A DNA stretch of 64,000 nucleotides from Dryococelus australis (lineage: Eukaryota > Arthropoda > Insecta > Phasmatodea > Phasmatidae): contig CM056999.1 in the NCBI GenBank assembly GCA_029891345.1, forward strand, positions 30,500,418-30,564,417. Reading direction: 5' to 3'. Positions 53,942 through 64,000 of this stretch are shown here, in pieces; position 1 is the first letter of the stretch; every line of letters begins with the position of its first letter. The notes under the pieces are model-generated. The model saw only the letters and a program-made list of their open reading frames with translations. It had not been told where the DNA came from and made no database searches. Position numbers and translations under genes: made by a program.

Positions 53942-56815
53942 TGAATAATAAATAAGAAAATTCAGGAAATGCTCGATGCCAGAATGATAGAGCCAACAAT
54001 TAGCCAATTTAATTCCGCAATTACACTAGCTCCAAAAAAAGATGGAACATAGCGATTCTGTGTGGACTTTCGGCCATTGGACTAAGTAACGTGCAGTGCA
54101 CTTCCACCATACATCAGCATAAAAGATGCATTCAACGCATTGGGACAGGCTAAAGTTTGGACATTCCTGGACCTGAAAATCTTCTATTGGCAGGTGCCGG
54201 TAAAATTCGAGGATAGGCCGAAAACTGCATTCACAGCCTCACATGGTCGACATTTTCAATTCTGTGCGATGCCCTTTGGCTTGAAATGTGCATGCGCGAT
54301 GTTCCAGGCAATGATGGTACATGTACTGGATTGCATTATTGGAGAATATATGCTGGCGTATCTCGATGAAATGAAAATTATCTGTTCAAACAGTTGGGAG
54401 GAACACATACATCATTTGGCACTAGTCCTGGAGATGCTCACAATCAATGGCCTCACGTGCTCAGTTGAAAAATTTGATGTGGAAAAATCAAGTAAAGATT
54501 TATTAGGCCATGTGATTAATCAGAAAGGAAGCCGGCTAAATCTGGAACAGCTAAGGCTTATTGATAGCTATCCACAACCTAAGACACGCAAGCAAGTACG
54601 GAAGTGTTTCGGTCTTATTAATTGGCTGTGAGAGCACATCCCAGGATTCGCAACAATTACCGCACACTTGACAGAATTGTTCTCATCGCATAAAAGGTTT
54701 CAGTGGGCAAGCTAGGCGGATAAATCCTTCTTACATATCAAGCATGAGTTCAGATCATGCCCGACATTAGCATGCTACGATGCGAGCAGATATTTGTACC
54801 TACAAACTGATGCGAGCCAGGTTAGCGACAGTGGGGAGAAACACATTATCGACTTTGCGAGTGCGAAGCTAGGGCAAGCCGAGAGGCATTATGACTTGAA
54901 TGAAAAAGAATGCCGAGCAGTTATTTGGGTGGTAAAAAAATTCTGCCCATACTTCGAATATCAAAGGTTTACAATAAGGACCGACAACTGGTGCCTAGTG
55001 TAGTTGCATAGTATGTGAGAAGGAAGGAGTAAATTGACGCGATGGGTGCTACACTTGCAAGCCTACGATTTTATAGTAGAACATGTACCCAGTAAGGAGA
55101 ACGAACTGGTGGACACATTGTTGTGTAATTCCAACAATTAAGTGATCATATGGGATGAAGCAGAATGGGAGGACACCTTATCGCCAAGTTCACAGTACCC
55201 AGTATCGGAAGTATATCTACAGCAGATAACAGCCAGCAACAATAAGGTCTTTACCTGTGATTTGCATAGGGAAGTAGTTGAGACTCAGAAAGGTTCCAAA
55301 TTTAAGCAGTAAAAATCCAGACATTATGCACAGCAGGAAGTAGAGGGATGGCGCATTATAGATGGCAAGCTGGAGAGCTGTTCTGCTCAACAGCCGGGGA
55401 AGTGGAGTGTGTATCTCCCCCACATGTGTGAGGGATCACTTTTTTGCCTATTCGCACTGTGACAGCATGGCTGGGTACCCAGTAAATGAGCAGATACTCC
55501 AGATCATGCACAATCATTTTTTTGGCCATGTCTTAGCAGGGATGCGAGGCGATTTGTGCAACAATGTCATAAGTGCAACATATACAAAACACGCCATGCA
55601 GACGGAAGGCAGCAGCAAAAGGCACGCATGCCGAGAAAACTGTTCGAAACAGTTTTCCTGGATCTGATGGGTCAGTATCTGAGGATGAGAGAAAGAAAGC
55701 GATTTCTGTTCATAGTAACCGACCATTTTTCATGCTGGACCGAGACATACTCTACCAGTGGGGTTAGAGCTGGAAATGTAGCAATAGTTTTGGAGGAGCA
55801 GGTTTTCCCAAGTTGGGGATTACCGTGGAACCTGTTGACAGATAATGGTATGCAGTTCCCCGGCAGGAAATAGAGGGAACCTTGTACAAAATGGGATGTT
55901 AATCACGTCATGATGGCCATGTATCATCGAGAGCCAACACAACAGAGCATAGAAATCAAGAAATAAAAGCTCAACTCAGACCCCATGTGGGTGAACAGCA
56001 CACCATCTGGGTAGATCACATTCCCGCCATCCGTAATCTATGCCTACCAGGGGAAGCGAAATGCCAGCAACATGAAGACAGCAGCGAATTGTGTAGCACA
56101 GATACACAGAAACAAAAGTTTCAGAGGTGCATCTGTGACATTAGACAACAGCGAGATCGCTATGCGGCAAGGTAGCTACCGGTCACGAACTTACCGCTGC
56201 CAAGACTGCATGAGGGGCAAACAGTGTATGTACAGATGCACCCTCAATAAACAGTAAAGAAGGATTTTTGTGTATGATTAGCAACACACTGTAGTGGGCT
56301 GCAGCACGTACACTATTTGCATGGGAAGGAAAGGGTACATTGGGACAACTTCCGGCTAACCCCGTGTGCTATCGACGACGAAGGATGTCCTGGTGTCCTG
56401 ACCCCATGACGGCGAAGGCCGCGAAGAGTTGGTAGAAGAGCAGTACGATCCACAAGGTGTGGCAGCACTTCAGGGGGGAGAGCCCATAGAGGACTCACCC
56501 ATGCATGCCAATGAAAGATTACCACCTGAGATGGTACAAGACAGAAACACTGTCGACGAGCTCCAGGAGGAGAGGGGCACACTGGAAGGTTTATCAGCAC
56601 TTCGGGAAGGTGCAAGAGGAGAGAAGGAGAACGCACAGGAGTTACCTGGCATCAGTGCGCCCCACAGGGAGCCTGTAGAACCTTGTATGCAAGTGCAAGC
56701 ACAAGGAAGGCAAGTGCCAGAGCAAGTAGAGCAAGCACAAGATCAATTAGAGCAAGGGGGGCAGGTGCAAGTGAATAAGCAGGAGGATCAGGTGCAAGGA
56801 CAATTGCAAGAGTAA
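53942..56815 (+). pseudogene. Ty3/gypsy retrotransposon pol, degraded
   Basis: Starts in the middle of the RT domain's N-terminal part right after the Helitron end: KKIQEMLDARMIEPTISQFN (about 53955), then TFLDLKIFYWQVPV (54160) and MPFGLKCACAMFQAMM. The catalytic box is YLDEMKII (about 54358), where YLDD is expected. RNase H follows, with LQTDASQVSDSG (about 54797) and AERHYDLNEKECRAVIW. Next is the integrase zinc module (HNHFFGH about 55510; CHKC about 55565), then the integrase core with VFLDLMGQ (about 55655) and LTDNGMQF (about 55835). A 128-codon Gln/Glu-rich frame (56429-56815) may be the polyprotein tail. Many stops. No gag or protease upstream; the Helitron occupies that side. Confidence 0.9.
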
Positions 56816-57265
56816 AGTATTAATGCAGGTAGAAGTGTGTTTACAGGGCTGTTCACCCAGGTCACACCCAGAAATGGCAAAATCAGCAGGACAGGAAGGT
56901 TAGGTGAAAAGTCTGAAAGTTCCATAAAATTCCGGGTATGGGTGCCAGTGCTAGAGAGAGCACAAGAGTTAATCTAAGGTCGTGATGGCCGAGGGCCCAT
57001 GTGTCCTTCCTGGTAGCCCCCCCCCCCTGACAGACGAAAAGGGCAACCAAGCAGTTACCATGCTCACCCTCCAAGTTGGTGAAGATCGGCATAGAGCTAA
57101 ATCCAACATTACCTTTTCTAGTGGGGGTTGTCTGCCTCCCCCATACACCATTACACACAAACTGAGTAGGCTGTTGTGGCCTCCCAATGCCATTAATAAA
57201 AAGACACTTTTAGGTTATACTCAACTTACGCGGTCGAGAAGCAGCCGAATCAAATAAAACATGTC
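56816..57265 (+). other. Probable 3' region/LTR of the gypsy element
   Basis: Follows the pol tail. Contains AATAAA at 57195-57200 and 57253-57258. No TG...CA inverted ends or second LTR copy could be matched, so LTR limits are unknown. Confidence 0.35.
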
Positions 57266-60200
57266 GAGTCATCCATCACGTGGTTTTATTCAATATTATT
57301 AATCCCAATGAACAGTTACATTAGTTATTTGCTGTTAGAGCAAGTCGAGCTCTGATACTGATAAAAAGGTGGGATGCCTACATGACTTGCACCGTATGCA
57401 ATACAAGTTGTCCTAGCTGTGTAAAATTCAGCTTGTATGTGAGGCGGCATTGGCTCTGGGCAGGCAAAGACAAGAGGTTTTAGTAAGCTACATTATACAA
57501 CAGAAATTATGGTGATTGGTATAAAAAGTGTGAAATTCCCGGAGATCCGCGACATGGCGACCACCTCATGTCGAACTGGGAACAAGACTGGCTTGGTGTG
57601 AGTACGAGGTCTTCTCATTGGTGGCAAACTGCCGCCAATATCTTACGTGACTTCTGCAGGATTAAAAGTAAATGAAAAATGAGTGAAAACAACGAGCCAT
57701 GTGGCTGATGAGATGAAAACACTAGAAAACCCTTATTCAATATGCAACAACTTAATTTTAGAATAATTCAGAAAATAAATCTCTGTTCAACTGGCTTATA
57801 CTCAAGGTACACTAACCTCACTTTTATAAGTCTGTTCGTAAGCAATTCCTGGCTGCAGTAGCTCTCTCTGCTCCTGTGACATTCAGTCGTGTAATTATGT
57901 GTTAGGAAATTCATAAATAATATCCCTGCTTGGAATATCAAATCTTTTATAATTTATGTGTGCCTTTCATAACCGTGTTTTTATAGGTGGTGCTATCGGC
58001 GCACCTGTCGTTATGATACATGATCTATGTCTAAATTAAAAACAAAACACATACAAGTACACTGACACAAAACCCTTCTAAATAAAAAAATAATTAAATA
58101 GAGACTATTTGACTTGTACTTAAATGTGTGTTGTATGGGAGACATGGGGGATTATTAAACTCATAATAAAAATAAAAATTAGACATGACATATGCATTGG
58201 ATGAAAACGTAAACAAACAAACCAAAACAAGCACACGTGCACGGTATCGCATGGGCATCATCATGGTACCCTTTTCACTTTAATAAAATTACATACACAT
58301 TAAAATACTCTTCAAAACAACATCATACTACAAATGCTGACTCTGAAGAAATATAATCACGCTGAGTGGCATGGGCGACAACATACCATGCACTTAACTG
58401 ACTCTAATATTTAACGCAATACAATTACCCTGAAGAAACAATAACATAACATTAAACACTGTACTATGTTGCATTGACTGCACCCACGCACACACACGGG
58501 ACTGTGGCTTCTGTTACATTGCCCCCCCCCCCCTCCTATGTGGTACAGAGTGGTCGTGACGACTCCTGGTAGGCATCGTGGTAAATGGGCTTAAAGGCCC
58601 AGGGACGCAGTCCACATCAATATCCTACCAAACTTCCAACCTTAAAGTTGACCTGTTTTGCTCCACTATTCTACCGTCAAATGGCTTGCCCGAACGTGTG
58701 GCACTTGACAGCTTTCTTAGCCTTTGACTACCATCAGTATTTGCGATATTGTGTTATAGTCCTGTACAAGTCATTGTAAGCCTCTTTTACTGTTTAAGTA
58801 TCAGTAAAGGAGCAATTTCTCCCCATGATTTTCTGTAATTATTTTGGCCTGGAGTGGAGATAGTCCCGTGTTTGTTTGTTCAGCCATTGTTTGTATGTGA
58901 AACTAAAGTGGTTGCTAAATATCCCCCGGCCAACCGTGTTATGCAGTTACAAGGAGAGTTTGAGGAAAATTTAATTTAAAAACTTTATTAAACTACATAC
59001 CTTTTACTGGCAATACACTGTTTTAGACTAGTCGAATTACGTTTGTTTTGGTGTTCCAATATTTTAAGCGAAATTTTTTTATGAGACTTAACAAATGCAT
59101 TTGTTATGGAATGTTAGACTCTATTCTTTGGGAAAATATGCAACTAAAATTCAAGTGACACAGTAGAGCTTGTGTTTAGCTTATTGATGTGTGTATCATT
59201 CTGTGACAGTTGCAGGTGCGATTTTTTGCTGCCTCATCAAATAATTCAAACATACTTAATGAATCACGTATTTGCTAAACTGCAAGTACAGTATACATTC
59301 AGTAACCAACATTTATCAAATCTTAGTATTATGTGTGTTGGCTAATGTAAATAAATTAATCACCCAATGTTTGAAAATACATTTTCAGCATAATCTGCAT
59401 AAAATCAGCTAATACTACTAAGAATTTATTAGTTTTATATTTTTATAACACTAAAATTATTAGTTATGAACACCCGTTTCCGTGGTATTATGATCGACAA
59501 ATCTCATTCAAAAAAGTAATGATACAAAGTGTCCAATAAATAAATCGAACTCTTCTTGTTACATGTTTAGAGTACTTTCATGCGTAACCACTAAACAGTA
59601 GTGATCAAGCTGCTAGAGTGCTCGGCTTCCACAAAGGCAATCAAACTTCCATCCCCATCGAAGCCACCTCCATAATTTTCGCGTACGGGAATCGTGCCTG
59701 AACAATGCTGTTAGTCGATGGTTTTCTCGAGAATCTCTCGTCCCCCCCCCCCCCCCCTTTTATGTTATTGATACTGCTCCAAATCAACCTCATTCCATCC
59801 CTCATCGATTCTCATGACCTTAGATGTTAGCCACCCAAACCTCTCAACTATACCCCTCCACAAACAATGTTTGTAAACAGTTAACTTTGCGTATGTATAT
59901 TTTCACATCAGCTACACACAAGCAACTTATTACAAAATATTGTAAATATGCATTTTTGTGTTTCTGTAAAGTACTGACATTTGAAATTTTATGGATCATT
60001 ATTTTTTCCTTATCTACTTGGCCATGTACAGAAAACTGAATCTTGTAATTTTTAGAATGTTTATTATTATTTTCTTATGTATTATAAAATATATTTTAAT
60101 ATACTTTTTTTCTTGTGTTTCACTGAAAAGTTCTTTACTATGTAAAAATGCACTCTGAAACAGCAATAAATACAATGGAATTCTGTATTAAAATTCCGAA

Positions 60201-61015
60201 ACATTTTGCAACTACCGCCATGTGACTCGCTCGTCTAAAATTATCAGAACGAAACATATGGTGAACCTATTACGAATCTTTGGTACTGTCAACAAGCAGC
60301 AGTGGCAGGGCAGGATTGACCTACCTTCTTAGACCTGGTTTATCAGCTAGCAGTTTACACTTGGCAACACGGTGGTTTCCAGGTAGTTGTATGGGAACAG
60401 TCTTTTGTTCGAGATCTTTATCGCACTTTGGGAAATCTTCACATTCCAAAGTGAGAGCTGTAACACAAGAGTGAGACAGAGATATGGGCGACAGTTTGCT
60501 ACCTGCACGGTACCCATGGCACATACAAGCAGAATTTCTCATAGGTCGAAGGTATCCTTTAAAGTTAATCAGTTGTCACTTAATCATGATGTAAGGTGTG
60601 AGGTGACCTGAACAACCTATCTGGAGCGAGTGTGCATTTGAGGGCAATCTACAGCCCCCACCTGACCAGGCAATATGGGATTTAATTCTACAACTTCATC
60701 AGCAGCATCTGGGACCACCTCCCAATGAAGGCGGATCATCTAAGGTACAGCCACGCGGGCCATCGGCCGCACTAACCATCATTGTCTTGTGTTCACTGAC
60801 TTTCTGAACTGGCGCCCTTACCGGAGTACATCAGCTACAGATCATTCTAATCCACATCACCTTTCTCCCCCCAATGATCCAGCCAAACACCATGCTGTCA
60901 AAATATAGGTAATTTTATAATAATGTTCAGTGTCATGCACAAACCAAATTTTTTATTATATCGTTGAAAAGATAATTATTTGTGAAACTGGTAAAAAAAA
61001 ACCATTCAGAGAATT

Positions 61016-61018
<3 letters not shown>
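57266..61018. other. Long stretch without a recognisable gene
   Basis: Mostly AT-rich. A tRNA-SINE-like phrase (GCTGCTAGAGTGCTCGGCTT) occurs at 59610-59629. Poly-C runs lie at about 58523-58534 and 59743-59758. A GC-richer block at 60280-60900 has overlapping frames of 64-78 codons in both directions without a domain. Confidence 0.5.

Positions 61019-61087
<69 letters not shown>
61019..61087. repeat. (TA)n microsatellite, 69 bases
   Basis: Uninterrupted TA repeat followed by GCATGCATGC. The frame through it (60930-61166) encodes only an IYIY string and is not a gene. Confidence 0.98.
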
Positions 61088-61090
<3 letters not shown>

Positions 61091-62345
61091 TGCATGCTGT
61101 CCACGGCTCGCAACAAGCCCTTCTATACTTGCATGCTATCTAGTAGGAGCGACAGGAACTACTTGATGCAGAGCGATGGCTGTCCCGTGCTTTACCAAAG
61201 GTCATTACCTACATTGAAGTGCAGGCGAAGCAGTGTAGTAACTTTTAATGCTACAAGGCGTAATTAGTTTTACACAGTGTTTTACACAATATCACATACC
61301 TTACAATTAGCCTCCTAATAAAGTAACAAACTGTATCTGGATGTCACGAAATACCCGGTGAAATCAATTTGCTATTCTAGTACAAAGTAGCAACCACGCG
61401 GACACTCAGATATTAGCTATCCACATATATTTTACGAACGTGTTTACAGTATCTTAAACATGTAATTAAAAGAGTTATCAGGCACACAGTGAGCCCTTTT
61501 GTAACAGTGCAATATTAAATTGCTTACATTTCTGAATTGGTGCATGCAATCTGACGCGAACTCTTCAAATTGCGCAACAAAAAATTTTCTTGAAATATTT
61601 TCCATAAAATTGAATACTCAATTGTAATTGTGCTATTTAAAGCGCTGTGTTTCGTTTTTATTCTATAAGTGTACTATGCATCTTTTGTCATTTCAGGAAA
61701 TAAAATGACATTTTGAATGAAATTAATATTCCCTATAAGATTTAACAGTCTGTAAATTTTATATGTGTGATGATTCATATTTAACAGGGAACAATATGAT
61801 ATGAAGTTGGATGTATGTTTTATCCTGTATTGTGTTGCATATCATTCACATAAACATTTTTGCAAGGGATTTTCTGTTATGGCGTGGCATCGATGCGAAG
61901 GCATCATTGATGCTATGCTACATCTTTAGTCTTGGTTTAACGGGTGTAAGGGCAGGGCGCGTACCTCGTGGCTAGGAGGTGCAACATTTCTTTGTGATGG
62001 TAAGTAACTACAATAGACTTTAATTTATCTGGAATGTTTTCATCAATTTTCTTGTACCTCCAAATATGCCTCCCAAACTGGAGCAGACTCTCTGCAGCTC
62101 CGGCATAATGACACTTTAATATTGTCTTTCACGATGCCTACGCCATTTTGTCGCTTCAGCCAATGTGGGGCTTCAAGCATCATGCCCATCAATTTCAAAT
62201 GTGTATCATGTCATTGGCAATACTGAATAATTACACGTTTATTGAAAGGTTTTTGTTATGTACAATTCATTTCTTCAGATACCTGTACACGTGTGCAATA
62301 ACATAATTTTTTGGAACAATTTAAGTGTAACTTATATTGGAAGTT
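61088..62345. other. No supported gene
   Basis: AT-rich with one GC-richer patch (61880-61990). Nothing assigned. Confidence 0.55.
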
Positions 62346-62470
62346 TCGCAGTGTAACAAAGACGTGTTGGGAAGCCACAATTGCCCAGCTCTAGGTATTT
62401 GTATAACTTATGAAAGTTAATTGCAGTATATAAATGGCATGTTGGGAAGCCACAATAGCCCAGCTAAGTG
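62346..62470. repeat. Direct repeat, 2 copies, ~75-bp period
   Basis: GTTGGGAAGCCACAATTGCC at 62366 recurs as GTTGGGAAGCCACAATAGCC at 62441, each preceded by a GCAGT..A..AA.G phrase and followed by CAGCT. Confidence 0.8.
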
Positions 62471-63159
62471 TTTATTTTTGTGATATAATGTCATTCTGCA
62501 ACAACTCACATAACCATAACCAGACGTCAGGGTAACACAGCAGTCCTTTATCCCAGGCATTTTGACCATAGCCCATCTTTGGAGAATACTTCTTTCCGAA
62601 CTGTGTCGTACATTTTTTAATTTTACTTATTCTTTTAAAATTCATAAAATAGTTTAGCATGTATGATACATGTCCGCCTTAAAAATCTTTAAAACATTAA
62701 AACTATCAACACACTTTTAAACATTTAACCACCAAAATTGTTATAGGAAAAAACCAAATTATTAAATTCATCACAAACCCATCACAATCATTATTCCACA
62801 AATTAGTCCAAAACACATTAATTCATTAAACATTTGCTCATTAAACTCATCAAGCTACAACCTTAGCATAATTGATTATTATAATTTCAACCATTAAACA
62901 TTTAAATCATAAAAAATTTTTATTAAAAAATTATAACAAAATCCATTAAATAAACAAAATGTCCATAGTCAACGTAAACTTTATAAAACAAGATTAAATT
63001 TAATAGGTACCAAAACACATTAAAATGAAATAATTTGTTCATTGTCAACCTAATTATTATAATACAAAAATTAAATTATTTATTTAGAATTCTTAGCATT
63101 CCACACCTGACACCTTAAACATTAGCCACAAGAGTGGTATTACTAACTCATCCTATGTA
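62471..63159. other. AT-rich 3' flank of the LINE, no gene
   Basis: Very AT-rich, with ATTAAAC/CATTAAA words recurring many times (62690-63110). Possibly the 3' UTR of the LINE at 63160-64000 (minus strand) or simple sequence. Confidence 0.4.
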
Positions 63160-64000
63160 TACTTCTTCGTTCCAGCTATTACTACCATTAGAATCACTAA
63201 ACTGAGCATATAGCTCAAGCGAGGCCATACATAACTTTCTAAATTCTTTTTTAGTTTCAGCATGTATGATACCCCTCACCGCCAAAATGATCGGTACTAT
63301 ATCCCTATATATTTCGTCATCAAAATTTCACCAATTCTGTAATCCAATATTTTATACTTATCCACTTTCTCTTGAGAAGTTTTCACTAAACTATCTTCTT
63401 TCTCATAACTAATTTTAACTTCAGACGATAAAATAACTCCTTCTCAGTAGTCAACACTAGGTCAGGTTTAAAATATTGCCCGGCCACTTCGCGGGTGGGT
63501 TCCTCTAACACTGTTGCATTCTCTTTCTGTTCTAACCGTTCTCGGGCACACCTGACTCACCTCATAATGTCTTTTAATTCTTTCCTCTTTGTTTCTGGGG
63601 CATGCTCTAAAATGTGCCCTGTAGTTGCTGGGCTAGTACCACAGTGATGACAAATAACATAAACCCCTCCCCCTCCCCTTGTTTCTGGCCGAGGTCACAT
63701 TATTGTTTATCTGGTTAGTGTGGAGCTTCAATGCCTTGGAAAATCTCGAGGCCCTCAGGGATTCTGGCTCATATACCCATCTACTAGACTCCGGATTGTC
63801 CCCGAGGAAACTACAGCAATCACCCTGCACCTTCTGATGCTCCCATTGAAGCCTCATTCTTTCTTTTAATTCCTTCTTATATTTCTCTACCATCTTATCT
63901 ATGTCTCGTATTTTCTGGTCCTCCTCTATCTCATGCAATCCTAAACTATTTGACTCTTTCTCAATAATCCTTCAAACCTTCATTCCTTCACAAACCCATT
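63160..64000 (-). pseudogene. R2/NeSL-like LINE ORF, C-terminal part
   Basis: Minus strand, running off the right edge. After a Lys/Glu-rich helical segment (EEDQKIRDIDKMVEKYKKEL) come WVYEPESLRASRFSKALKLH and the TNxxN segment (about 63700). In the next frame there is a C-x2-C...H zinc knuckle, CHHCGTSPATTGHILEHAPE (about 63650-63595), and then FKPDLVLTTEKELFYRLKL (about 63470-63410). The 'ALkLrTN', CCHH knuckle and 'KPDL' order is the thumb/endonuclease-side C-terminus of R2-clade LINEs, which use a restriction-like endonuclease. At least one frameshift near 63640 and a stop near 63540. The endonuclease active site itself was not verified. Confidence 0.6.

Noticed and set aside
60280-60611. 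64-74-codon frames in both directions
   Set aside because: Mutually overlapping, no domain, no splice or promoter signal.
60930-61166. 78-codon plus frame
   Set aside because: It is created by the (TA)n microsatellite reading as IYIY.

Overview
This is a eukaryotic nuclear window, most likely from an arthropod (probably an insect). The evidence is an AT-rich sequence with no operons, GT-AG splice sites, AATAAA signals, a metazoan syntaxin-18 gene, and remnants of nearly every arthropod transposon class: piggyBac, pogo/Tigger, P element, Helitron, Ty3/gypsy, LINEs, SINE-like units, TIR MITEs and solo LTRs. Only one gene looks like an intact conserved host gene: syntaxin-18, CDS 29114-30109 on the minus strand. 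Almost everything else recognisable is mobile or virus-derived, and most of it is broken.

Region 1, about 3.7-15.8 kb, is the most unusual part. It holds a degraded family B DNA polymerase (minus, 3719-6711) and a broken BRO-family gene (plus, about 12395-13052). Around them lie several ORFs I cannot assign, one of which (11719-12375) is still open. There is also a six-copy array of short imperfect palindromes at 13400-14155 that resembles the homologous repeats of large insect DNA viruses, relic extra copies of a neighbouring ORF, and a ~240-bp-arm inverted duplication at 15318-15797. I read this as a decayed insertion of a large double-stranded DNA virus or virus-like element. Nudivirus-type and Polinton/adintovirus-type origins cannot be separated from sequence reading alone. 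Two TATA boxes at 9557-9564 (minus) and 9979-9986 (plus) face away from each other and head two repeat-rich genes: an Ala/Pro/Ser-rich one with a 54-bp repeat, and one built of octapeptide repeats.

Region 2, about 16-34 kb, is host DNA packed with cut-and-paste elements. It has a Tigger/DDE_1 transposase relic near 19.2-20.0 kb, an LTR element remnant at 20.3-22.1 kb, two Tigger-like non-autonomous elements with TA target sites (24288-25742 and 26698-28362), a mariner-like TIR family in at least two elements (one enclosing the 24288 element), syntaxin-18, a four-copy 27-bp repeat, and a hAT-like unit rich in ACAGGTAT motifs.

Region 3, about 34-49 kb, holds a piggyBac transposase pseudogene, a minus-strand Tigger-type transposase whose two halves (41.0-42.2 and 37.7-38.3 kb) appear split by an insertion carrying a clear 298-bp LTR, a 76-bp minisatellite, and a 5'-truncated LINE.

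Region 4, about 49-64 kb, holds SINE heads, a P-element relic with THAP domain and C-terminus but no catalytic core, a Helitron 3' part whose terminal CTAG abuts the reverse transcriptase of a Ty3/gypsy element, long stretches without genes, and the C-terminus of an R2/NeSL-like LINE running off the right edge.
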